A stretch of 16,208 bases of DNA from Atopobium sp. (lineage in GTDB: Bacteria; Actinomycetota; Coriobacteriia; Coriobacteriales; Atopobiaceae), in contig JABZHP010000022.1 of the NCBI GenBank assembly GCA_015258785.1, forward strand, positions 1 to 16,208, given 5' to 3'. This document shows positions 7,346 to 13,425 of this stretch, in pieces. The notes beneath the pieces are model-generated. The model saw only the letters and a program-made list of their open reading frames with translations, had not been told where the DNA came from and did no database searches. Within the stretch, counting starts at the first letter, position 1. Every line of letters begins with the position of its first letter. The translations under genes were made by a program, and so were the position numbers.

Positions 7346-8095
7346 CTACTTATCACTTTTTAATGCAGACTGTATATCAACTAACTTTGCGTTTGAATAA
7401 ATTCCTCCCATATTTGCCAGATGAATAGAAGTAACATCTCTCAGTTCTTCTGGAGATAGCGCAAAAGCAAGTTTGACGTCACATTCATCCCCTGCATTAA
7501 TCCAAAAATACCCTTTAGTTTTATCAGTAACCGAATTGTCAATTCGGGCATTTTCAGGTGTAATTTGGGACATGAAAATATTATGCCCCTCAGCATTAAT
7601 TGAGTAACTAGTAAGTAATATATAGTTCGGACCATTTGGGGTGTGTTTTTGAACGGCGTCTATGTTTTTAAAATGAAGCGTATAGACTAGATACAAGCTA
7701 TCTGCATTTTCTGGTGTGAATGGATTGTTAAGTGCTCCAGAGGTAAAGCCTGCTTCGTCTATAGAATGACAAAGGATTACGTCTGTTACCGTTACCTCAA
7801 TTGTGCCAACCCATGGCAAATCAGCCCCAAAAGAAGTCTCAGCTGGATTACCTTCTTCTTGATCGATTCCAGTTAGTTGTACAACATCGCCAATTTTATA
7901 AGTTTCCGAGGCTTCGTTTTGTTTTTGCATAACTTGTTGCGCAAAGAGTTCTTGCTGAGCCTGTTTTTGGGCAAGATCGTAAAAATAAAGCACGCCGGCA
8001 ATGACGATGCAAGCAATCACTACTGCCAAAGAACGAGCCCGTTGGGGGAGCTTATTTGTTTTTAAGCTTAAGTTTCTAGAATCATGAGAAAACAT
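7346..8095 (-). CDS. Membrane-anchored extracytoplasmic protein, first gene of the ABC operon
   Basis: 249 residues of unknown function. Basic residues (K12, K15, R19, R21) precede one transmembrane segment (about 22-38), then a polar, Gln-rich helical stalk (about 40-62), then a beta-rich domain (about 66-215; IEVTVTDVILC, LYLVYTLHFKN, YILLTSYSINAEG). The domain would lie outside the membrane. The strand pattern and the hydrophobic-xN ending of the central strand recall DUF4352/DUF5027-like extracellular domains, stated as a guess. As the first gene of the five-gene unit it most likely works with the transporter: capturing a peptide, shielding the membrane or sensing a ligand. The start codon has only a weak GGGG ribosome site at 8-11 nt. 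The candidate promoter about 180 bp upstream implies a long leader. Confidence 0.75.
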   Translation of the reverse strand: MFSHDSRNLSLKTNKLPQRARSLAVVIACIVIAGVLYFYDLAQKQAQQELFAQQVMQKQNEASETYKIGDVVQLTGIDQEEGNPAETSFGADLPWVGTIEVTVTDVILCHSIDEAGFTSGALNNPFTPENADSLYLVYTLHFKNIDAVQKHTPNGPNYILLTSYSINAEGHNIFMSQITPENARIDNSVTDKTKGYFWINAGDECDVKLAFALSPEELRDVTSIHLANMGGIYSNAKLVDIQSALKSDK

Positions 8096-8273
8096 AATAA
8101 ACCCCAGACGACCTTGAAAAAATCCATTACATGAGTCGAGAGTCCGTGTATTCTTTACTATGTTTTTCTTCGGTCTTTAGCCTATTACTATATTGGAGCA
8201 GTTGCCGACTCTCTTACCTTAATTCTATTCCTATAGGCATTATTGTTACGTCTTTTACTGTGAACGGTATCTT

Positions 8274-8301
8274 TTTATCGGTTAATAAATAACATATTCA
8301 A
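8274..8301 (-). promoter_or_regulatory. Candidate promoter of the ABC operon
   Basis: On the minus strand TTGAAT (8301-8296) and GATAAA (8279-8274) are 16 bp apart, each matching four of six consensus bases. The site is placed within the inverted repeat described next, as expected for a regulated promoter, but AT-rich DNA produces such matches easily. A nearby TTCACA (-35-like) lacks a good -10 partner. Confidence 0.35.
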
Positions 8302-8318
8302 TGACCGTTATTTATTAA
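8282..8318. promoter_or_regulatory. 12-bp perfect inverted repeat flanking the operon -35 (operator-like)
   Basis: TTAATAAATAAC (8282-8293) and its exact complement GTTATTTATTAA (8307-8318) are separated by 13 bp, 25 bp centre to centre. One arm lies in the promoter spacer and the other just upstream of the -35 candidate. The stem is almost all A/T, so a DNA-binding dimer site is more likely than an RNA terminator. Confidence 0.5.
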
Positions 8319-8403
8319 AAAGAATTGCCACAGCTGGATAGCTTTCAATTTAGTTAATAAAGCATAAAGAACGCTTAAAACAACTTACTTATTTATAAAT
8401 CCC

Positions 8404-9318
8404 TTACACCCACGTAACTGCTTGGCAGCAGCGCTTGAGCGCGTCGATGTAGAGCTCACCAAAGGGCGAGAGGCTCTTCTCGTCGTGTGTAACGTAGCCA
8501 ACTTCCATGTAATCATCAACAGCTAGAGGAACTGCAACAATATTTGGGCCGTTGAGCTCCTCATTAATAAGGCCGGTGCTGATGGTGTAACCGTTCAAGC
8601 CAATAATTAGGTTAAAGATAGTGGCGCGGTCTCGGACCATAATGTCCTTATCGCGATCAAGCGTTGCCAGAAGCTCCTCGGAGAAATAGAACGCGTTGTG
8701 TTCGCCCTGCTCGTAAGAAAGGCGAGGGTAGGGGGCAAGATCGTTGAGTGTTACCGAGGAGCGCTTTGCCAGCGGGTTATCTTTTCCCACAAAGACGCTT
8801 GGCTTGCATTTAAACAATGGTGAGAAAACCAAACCCTGGTCCTGCAGCGTTTTTCTAATAACGCGCTCGTTGAACGAGTTGAGGTAAAGGACGCCTACTT
8901 CACTTCTTAGCTTTGAGACATCTTCAATAATCTCGTACGTTTGCGTTTCTCTGATACGGAAATCGTACTTTGAGCCGCCGTGCTCTTTAATCAGGTTGAC
9001 AAAGGCTTCAACTGCAAAGGAATAGTGCTGGCAAGAAACGCAGAAGCGCTGCTTAGAAGGAGCAGTGCCCAGATAGCGTTCTTCAATGAGGTCCGTCTGC
9101 ATGACAACTTGCCTGGCGTAACTCAAAAACTCCTCGCCATCTGCGGTAGGCTCAACACCCTTGCTGGTTCTGTTAAAGAGGGAGATTCCCAGCTCGGCTT
9201 CAAGCTCTTTAACTGCGCTACTCAGGGTAGGCTGAGAGATAAAGAGCTGTTTAGCCGCGGCGTTAATAGTGCCTGCCTTAGCAATAGCAAGAACGTATTT
9301 AAGTTGAGTCAGAGTCAT
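8404..9318 (-). CDS. LysR-type transcriptional regulator
   Basis: 304 residues, the normal LysR length. The N-terminal winged helix-turn-helix spans about 1-60, with TQLKYVLAIAKAGTINAAAK, the recognition helix SQPTLSSAVKELEAELG and the wing FNRTSKGVEPTADG, all canonical. The remaining ~215 residues form the effector-binding domain (about 90-300), with YTISTGLINEEL near the end. The ligand cannot be deduced. It starts 33 bp after pyrE with no strong ribosome site, so it may be read through from pyrE or have its own weak promoter. No divergent gene lies beside it, unlike many LysR regulators. Possible targets are the ABC operon about 300 bp downstream or distant genes; neither is shown by sequence. 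Confidence 0.93.
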   Translation of the reverse strand: MTLTQLKYVLAIAKAGTINAAAKQLFISQPTLSSAVKELEAELGISLFNRTSKGVEPTADGEEFLSYARQVVMQTDLIEERYLGTAPSKQRFCVSCQHYSFAVEAFVNLIKEHGGSKYDFRIRETQTYEIIEDVSKLRSEVGVLYLNSFNERVIRKTLQDQGLVFSPLFKCKPSVFVGKDNPLAKRSSVTLNDLAPYPRLSYEQGEHNAFYFSEELLATLDRDKDIMVRDRATIFNLIIGLNGYTISTGLINEELNGPNIVAVPLAVDDYMEVGYVTHDEKSLSPFGELYIDALKRCCQAVTWV

Positions 9319-9351
9319 AAGTCAGGTTTCTACGCAGAGGTTTTTCTCGCC

Positions 9352-10032
9352 TTATTTAACGCCATACTGCTGGTAGTAGACGTCAATAGCGCTCTTCAAG
9401 GTGTCGTCAATAATAACTTTGCCGTCAACTTCGTTGTTGTAGAGGGCCTCGGTAACCTCATCCATGGAGACAATGGCTGCAGTTGGCATACCCCAGCGCT
9501 CGGAGACTTCCTGAAGTGCGGCAACCTTTCCGCCCTTGCCAACCTCCATGCGGTTGAGCGAGACAATAAGACCAACTACCTGGATGTTTGCAATAGAGGT
9601 AATCAGAGGATAGGTCTCTTCAATAGACTTGCCAGAAGTGGTGACGTCTTCAACCATGACTACTCTCTGGCCGTCTTTAAGCTCTGCTCCTAGAAGCATG
9701 CCAGCATCAGCGCCGTGATCTTTTGCTTCTTTTCTGTTGGAGCAGTACTGAACCTGCTTGCCATAGAGCTCATTGATGCCCATTGCGGTGATAACGGAAA
9801 GGGGGATGCCCTTGTAAGCAGGACCAAAGACTACGTCAAAGTCCAGGCCAAAGTTGTCGTGAATAGCGCGAGCATAATAAAGTCCCAGCTTGTGGAGCTG
9901 CTCGCCAGTGACATAGGCTCCTGCGTTCATGAAGAAAGGAGATTTGCGACCACTCTTGAGCGTAAAATCGCCAAATTTGAGTACGTTGCTCTGGACCATA
10001 AACTCAATAAACTCGCGCTTGTAGTCTTCCAT
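9352..10032 (-). CDS. pyrE: Orotate phosphoribosyltransferase
   Basis: 226 residues. PyrE joins orotate to PRPP to make orotidine monophosphate in pyrimidine synthesis; it works as a cytoplasmic dimer. The PRPP-binding motif VVMVEDVTTSGKS (124-136) is intact, as are LKSGRKSPFFMNAG (25-38), GPAYKGIPL (70-78) and the flexible catalytic loop NRKEAKDHG (99-107) with the Lys and His that act from the neighbouring subunit. AAGGAG lies 5 nt before the ATG, fixing the start. No other pyr genes adjoin it; it is transcribed away from asnS across a repeat-rich spacer, with the LysR gene downstream on the same strand. Confidence 0.96.
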   Translation of the reverse strand: MEDYKREFIEFMVQSNVLKFGDFTLKSGRKSPFFMNAGAYVTGEQLHKLGLYYARAIHDNFGLDFDVVFGPAYKGIPLSVITAMGINELYGKQVQYCSNRKEAKDHGADAGMLLGAELKDGQRVVMVEDVTTSGKSIEETYPLITSIANIQVVGLIVSLNRMEVGKGGKVAALQEVSERWGMPTAAIVSMDEVTEALYNNEVDGKVIIDDTLKSAIDVYYQQYGVK

Positions 10033-10097
10033 GGTTTCTCCTTTAGCAGGCCTTTTGACGCGGCGGCACTTTGTAGATATGTTCTACTGCACTAGTT

Positions 10098-10114
10098 TAG
10101 CTGAATTGCAGCTA
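10098..10114. promoter_or_regulatory. Short inverted repeat upstream of pyrE
   Basis: TAGCTG and CAGCTA are perfect 6-bp arms around AATTG, about 65 bp before the pyrE start. It is operator-like or a small leader hairpin; nothing else supports a function. Confidence 0.3.
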
Positions 10115-10117
10115 TGT

Positions 10118-10175
10118 GTTTTAGGGCGCGCTGTTTAGAGCGCGCCGTTTAGGGCGCGCCGTTTTATGGCGTGCC
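10118..10175. repeat. Four tandem 14/15-bp GC-rich repeats with palindromic cores
   Basis: Units begin at 10118, 10133, 10147 and 10161, each close to GTTTAGGGCGCGCC; lengths are 15, 14, 14 and 15 bp. The core GGCGCGCC is self-complementary, so neighbouring units can form 7-bp G/C stems, for example GGCGCGC (10124-10130) with GCGCGCC (10139-10145) around an 8-nt loop. The first and last units are the most diverged. There are no unique spacers, so it is not a CRISPR array. Confidence 0.8.
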
Positions 10176-10274
10176 GGCTTGGCTGTGTGAGATTAGCGTA
10201 ATTACCGCCAGATATATAAAAGTGAGCGTTTGCCATGTGGTTATGCGGTATTCTAAATAGATATTTGTTCGTCT

Positions 10275-10314
10275 CGCAGGATAGTCCTGCAGAGCGCAGG
10301 ATAAGCCTGCAGAG
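10275..10314 (+). repeat. Duplicated 20-bp hairpin in the asnS leader
   Basis: Two adjacent 20-bp copies (10275-10294, 10295-10314) of CGCAGGATAGTCCTGCAGAG differ at two positions in the loop. Each folds on itself: GCAGGA/TCCTGC in copy 1, GCAGG/CCTGC in copy 2. The 3' arm of copy 1 can instead pair with the 5' arm of copy 2 (10286-10290 with 10296-10300). The block ends 8 nt before the asnS ribosome site. Confidence 0.75.
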
Positions 10315-10322
10315 TGAGTTAC

Positions 10323-10340
10323 AAGGAGGGTATGCCCGTG
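10323..10340 (+). promoter_or_regulatory. asnS ribosome-binding site with two possible start codons
   Basis: AAGGAGGG (10323-10330) is followed by ATG at 10332, only 1-2 nt away, and by in-frame GTG at 10338, 7-8 nt away. Spacing favours the GTG. An in-frame GTG at 10314 lies before the ribosome site and overlaps the hairpin repeat, so it is unlikely. Confidence 0.6.
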
Positions 10341-11741
10341 GAGCGCATCACGATTTCTGCATTGTACGCAGATGCAGAGCAACTTGGTGGCCAAAAAGTT
10401 ACCGTGGCCGGCTGGGTACGTTCAGTAAGGGATATGAAGAATTTTGGCTTCGTCACACTTAATGACGGTAGCTGCTTCAAAGACCTACAGGTTGTTATGA
10501 ATCGTGAGAACCTTGGCAATTACGAGGAGGTTGCTTCCTGTGGCGTTGGCGCTGCTCTGATTATTCAGGGTATCCTTGAGCTTACCCCCGATCGCCCACA
10601 GCCTATTGAGCTGCAGGCGCAGACCATTGTGATTGAGGGACCATCCAGCCCTGACTATCCAATGCAGAAGAAGCGCCAGTCTCTTGAGTACCTTCGTACG
10701 CAACAGCACCTTCGTCCTCGCACTAACATGTTCCGCGCGGTCTTCCGCATCCGTTCTGTGGCTGCCTTTGCCATTCATCAGTTCTTCCAAGACCGTGGCT
10801 TTGTCTACGTGAACACCCCAATCATCACCGCATCTGATGCTGAGGGTGCAGGAGAGATGTTCCGCGTTACCACGCTTGATCTAAACAACGTTCCACGTAC
10901 CGAGAAGGGCGATGTTGACTACTCAAAGGACTTCTTTGGTCAGTCTTCTCACCTCACCGTTTCTGGACAGCTTCAGGCAGAGAACTTTGCTATGGCCTTT
11001 GGTGACGTGTACACCTTTGGCCCAACGTTCCGCGCAGAGAACTCCAACACTCGTCGCCACGCTGCAGAGTTCTGGATGATTGAGCCAGAGATGGCTTTCT
11101 GTGACCTTGCACAGGACATGGACGTGGCAGAAGAGATGCTCCGCTACGTTATTGCATACGTTCTTGATCACTGCCCAGATGAGCTTGAGATGCTCAACAA
11201 GTTTGTGGATAAGGGTCTGCTTGAGCGCCTGAATCACGTTGCAACTTCCCAGTTCTCTCGCGTTTCTTACACCGAGGCTATTGAGATTTTGCAAGAGGCA
11301 GTAAAGGCTGGTCAGAAGTTTGAATACCCTGTTGAGTGGGGCATTGACCTTCAGACTGAGCACGAGCGCTACCTCACCGAGCAGCACTTTGGAAAGCCAA
11401 TCTTTGTCACTGATTATCCAGCAGAAATCAAGGCCTTCTATATGCGCCTTAATGATGACGGCAAGACTGTTGCCGCAGCTGACTGCCTTGTTCCAGGCAT
11501 TGGCGAGATTATTGGTGGTTCACAGCGAGAAGATCGACTTGAGCTTCTGGAGAAGCGCATTGTTGAGCTTGGTATGAACCCCGACGATTACAAGTATTAC
11601 TTGGATCTTCGCCGTTACGGCTCTTGCACACACTCTGGCTTTGGTCTTGGCTTTGAGCGCCTTGTTATGTACCTCACCGGTGTGGATAACATCCGCGACG
11701 TTATTCCTCACCCTCGTACCGTTGGCAACGCTGACTTCTAA
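10338..11741 (+). CDS. asnS: Asparaginyl-tRNA synthetase
   Basis: 467 residues from the chosen GTG (469 from the ATG at 10332). AsnRS charges tRNA-Asn with asparagine using ATP, as a cytoplasmic class II dimer. The N-terminal OB fold (about 20-100) has VTVAGWVRSVRDMKNFGFV, which contacts the anticodon. The catalytic part carries motif 1 (QDRGFVYVNTPIITASDAEG, about 151-170), motif 2 (FRAENSNTRRHAAEFWMIEPE begins at 231) and motif 3 (GFGLGFERLVMYLTG, near 434). FRAENSNTRRHAAEF with EMAFCD distinguishes AsnRS from AspRS and LysRS. It is the first plus-strand gene after the divergent spacer and is followed by a 274-bp gap. The start choice rests on ribosome-site spacing and is the only uncertain point. 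Confidence 0.95.
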   Translation: MERITISALYADAEQLGGQKVTVAGWVRSVRDMKNFGFVTLNDGSCFKDLQVVMNRENLGNYEEVASCGVGAALIIQGILELTPDRPQPIELQAQTIVIEGPSSPDYPMQKKRQSLEYLRTQQHLRPRTNMFRAVFRIRSVAAFAIHQFFQDRGFVYVNTPIITASDAEGAGEMFRVTTLDLNNVPRTEKGDVDYSKDFFGQSSHLTVSGQLQAENFAMAFGDVYTFGPTFRAENSNTRRHAAEFWMIEPEMAFCDLAQDMDVAEEMLRYVIAYVLDHCPDELEMLNKFVDKGLLERLNHVATSQFSRVSYTEAIEILQEAVKAGQKFEYPVEWGIDLQTEHERYLTEQHFGKPIFVTDYPAEIKAFYMRLNDDGKTVAAADCLVPGIGEIIGGSQREDRLELLEKRIVELGMNPDDYKYYLDLRRYGSCTHSGFGLGFERLVMYLTGVDNIRDVIPHPRTVGNADF

Positions 11742-11755
11742 GATTGCAGGTCACA

Positions 11756-11797
11756 GGCGGTGTAGGGGAGTGCGATTGGTGCGCTAATCTAACCGCC
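11756..11797 (+). terminator. Two-tier hairpin just after asnS, possible terminator
   Basis: GGCGGT (11756-11761) pairs with ACCGCC (11792-11797), and inside it GATT (11774-11777) pairs with AATC (11786-11789). It begins 15 bp after the asnS stop. The first T-rich stretch follows only about 13 nt later (CTTTCTAGTT), so termination here is uncertain. Confidence 0.35.
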
Positions 11798-11838
11798 ATA
11801 GTTGAAAAGTCTTTCTAGTTGGATTTTTGCGTGCAGAT

Positions 11839-11868
11839 TATGCATAGTCGTTATGCAAGAACTGCATA
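11839..11868. promoter_or_regulatory. Cluster of TATGCA/TGCATA words
   Basis: TATGCATA (11839-11846) is itself a palindrome; TATGCA (11852-11857) and TGCATA (11863-11868) form a second inverted pair around AAGAA-like spacer sequence. Four half-sites in 30 bp suggest a binding site, but no protein is known to me for it. Confidence 0.35.
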
Positions 11869-11876
11869 GCAGAGAT

Positions 11877-11899
11877 GCGAGATAAAAAGTTTTTCTCGC
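11877..11899 (+). terminator. GCGAGA/TCTCGC hairpin, possible asnS terminator
   Basis: GCGAGA (11877-11882) pairs with TCTCGC (11894-11899), with A5 and T5 runs between. The arms match those of the strong metY terminator (GGCGAGA/TCTCGCC followed by ATAT), hinting at a common terminator style in this genome. There is no T-tract after the stem, so it is less sure than that one. Confidence 0.4.
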
Positions 11900-11932
11900 C
11901 ATATACCGATATATTTGCCCGTTGGCAGTAAA

Positions 11933-11970
11933 AATAGGACGTTCGTGCAAAATTGCGCGGGCGTCCTATT
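11933..11970. promoter_or_regulatory. 9-bp perfect inverted repeat over the phosphatase-CHAD promoter
   Basis: AATAGGACG (11933-11941) and CGTCCTATT (11962-11970) are exact complements, and GTGCA/TGCGC inside nearly pair. The right arm lies in the spacer of the promoter candidate. On the minus strand the stem is followed by TTTT, so it could also stop antisense transcription. Confidence 0.45.
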
Positions 11971-11980
11971 ACGCTATAAG
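11953..11980 (+). promoter_or_regulatory. Candidate promoter of the phosphatase-CHAD gene
   Basis: TTGCGC (11953-11958) and TATAAG (11975-11980) are 16 bp apart, about 36 bp before the start codon. The -10 matches five of six consensus bases (TATAAT), the -35 three of six. Confidence 0.4.
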
Positions 11981-12015
11981 GAGCAGTTTTCTGCAGATGA
12001 CCAGCGGAGGTAAAC

Positions 12016-13356
12016 ATGGTAAAGACTTTGGTTCTTGTAAGACATGGTGTATCTGAACGTGGCTCTGAAGACATGAGTCGAGAGCTCACACGTGCTGGTC
12101 AGAGGGCTTTATCTGCCAATTATCCTCATATCTTTGGCCTGTTGGGACCAGAGGGTGAAGAGGCCGAGATTTGGACAAGTCCCGCTCTTCGCGCGCTTGA
12201 AACTGCAGAGATTGTGGCAGAGGCACTGGATGCAGAGGGTCTAGAGATTCATGACTCCCTTTACGATCAAGATCTTCCTGCACTTCAGGCAGAGCTTGAG
12301 CACGCTGATGCAGAGACGCTAATTCTTGTTGGTCATGCTCCATTTTTGGGTTATGTTGCAGAGACTTTGCTGGGATTTGAACTTCCGCTGACAAAGGGCG
12401 CCGTATGCGCAATTGACGTACGCGGTTCACTTGGACATCAGCATGAGTGCGTCTGGAAGCAGCTTGGAGATGTTCGCGAGCCTCACGGTAAGCTTCTTTG
12501 GCTGGTCAGTGGTCCATCCACTCAGCCTTGGGAGACGCTTGACGCTCTTGATGAGGCATGCGCTCATGCAGCAACCAACTTGGAGGACGCTTATGCAGAG
12601 TTCCGCGCTCATCCAGAAGATCCTGCGGTAATTTCAGCATTTAGGTTTGCGCTCAGGGGAACTCAGCTGCTTACCAAGTTCTTCTCGCCACTTCTTAATG
12701 AAGAGGCGGTAAAGATTGCTGAGCCTGTTTATAGGCTGATGCTTGGTGCAACTACGCGCCTTCGTGAGATTGACGGCTTCTCTGATACCGTTGCAGATTT
12801 GATGGAGTCTGGAGAGCTTTCTCAAGGCTCCAAGCTGGTCAGCGCTGTCGAGGCAGCTCGCGAGACTGAGCGTGATCGTGTCTGTGAGGGCCTGCGTAAG
12901 AAGGCGGTTCGTCGTAGTCTGCGCTGCGCTCTGGATGAGCTCTTTGAGCCCGCTTGGTCAGACGCAGTGCTACAAGATGGCCTCTCGTTTGAAGATGTCA
13001 GCAGCCGCTTTGATTACATGCTTGAGACTATTGATGCGCGCCTCTTTGGCTTGGATATGACCAGCTTCTCTGAGGTACACCATGCAAGGCGAGAAGTTCG
13101 TGAAGTTGAGCACATTCTTTTCCACCTCAGTGATATGTTGGGCGAGAAACGCGCAAATTATACTCAGATTATGCAGGACATTGACTCTGAGCTTAGTATT
13201 GTTTGCACAGCTCAGCGTAACATTTCCCTGGTCAAAGAGTGGAAAGACTCCATGGACTTCAGAGATGTTACCTCAGACCTCGCAATTGTTTCAGAACATG
13301 AAAAAGTTTTGATTGAGCGTGTTATTGAGGGTAGAGAGACTAGTATCCTTAGATAA
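12016..13356 (+). CDS. Histidine phosphatase (SixA-like) fused to a CHAD domain
   Basis: 446 residues in two parts. Residues 1-160 are a histidine (RHG) phosphatase of SixA type: VLVRHG with R9 and H10, SPALRALETA with R59, and LVGHAPFLG with H107. This fold removes phosphate through a phospho-His intermediate, from phosphohistidine proteins in SixA or small esters in relatives. Residues about 200-440 are all-helical and charged and read as CHAD, a domain linked to polyphosphate binding: FRFALRGTQLLTKFFSPLL (209-227) fits the first half-repeat and SEVHHARREVREVEHILFHL (352-371) the second. The usual His of the first half (VHxxR) appears as Ser207 in ISAFR, while H355 is kept. GGAGG 5 nt before the ATG fixes the start. 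metY follows 69 bp later on the same strand. The phosphatase call is firm, CHAD is fairly sure, and the substrate is unknown. Confidence 0.85.
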   Translation: MVKTLVLVRHGVSERGSEDMSRELTRAGQRALSANYPHIFGLLGPEGEEAEIWTSPALRALETAEIVAEALDAEGLEIHDSLYDQDLPALQAELEHADAETLILVGHAPFLGYVAETLLGFELPLTKGAVCAIDVRGSLGHQHECVWKQLGDVREPHGKLLWLVSGPSTQPWETLDALDEACAHAATNLEDAYAEFRAHPEDPAVISAFRFALRGTQLLTKFFSPLLNEEAVKIAEPVYRLMLGATTRLREIDGFSDTVADLMESGELSQGSKLVSAVEAARETERDRVCEGLRKKAVRRSLRCALDELFEPAWSDAVLQDGLSFEDVSSRFDYMLETIDARLFGLDMTSFSEVHHARREVREVEHILFHLSDMLGEKRANYTQIMQDIDSELSIVCTAQRNISLVKEWKDSMDFRDVTSDLAIVSEHEKVLIERVIEGRETSILR

Positions 13357-13425
13357 TCACATAGTCCACGTTTGGAGCGCATTGACGTTTGCGCGGCGTG
13401 GATGATGATTATGAGGGAGGATGCT

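Larger units (their letters stand above)
8096..8403. other. 308-bp intergenic region ahead of the ABC operon
   Basis: No gene is seen here. It holds the promoter candidate and a 12-bp inverted repeat (given separately) and a leader of about 170 nt before the first ORF. Within the leader GACTCTC (8207-8213) and GAGAGTC (8138-8144) could pair across about 60 nt. The word GTTAATAAA occurs at 8281-8289 and again at 8353-8361, close to the end of the LysR gene. No riboswitch class is recognised and there is no clear terminator for the LysR gene; the region is about as AT-rich as the operon. Confidence 0.6.
10033..10337. other. 305-bp divergent spacer between pyrE and asnS
   Basis: No coding gene is seen. 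From left to right it carries the pyrE ribosome site, a small inverted repeat, a GC-rich tandem repeat block, an AT-rich stretch that should hold the asnS promoter (for example TTAGCG, 16 bp, then TATAAA near 10194-10221; weak), a duplicated hairpin and the asnS ribosome site. No T-box or other named leader class is recognised. Confidence 0.6.

Noticed and set aside
8980..9693. 237-codon plus-strand frame across lysR and pyrE
   Set aside because: It is antisense to two well-identified genes and spans their junction; no ribosome site or domain was seen.
10118..10175. Possible CRISPR array
   Set aside because: The units are directly adjacent, without unique spacers, and no cas gene is present.
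13357..13425. SAM riboswitch or T-box before metY
   Set aside because: The gap is 69 bp, too short for either, and no conserved T-box or SAM core is visible.
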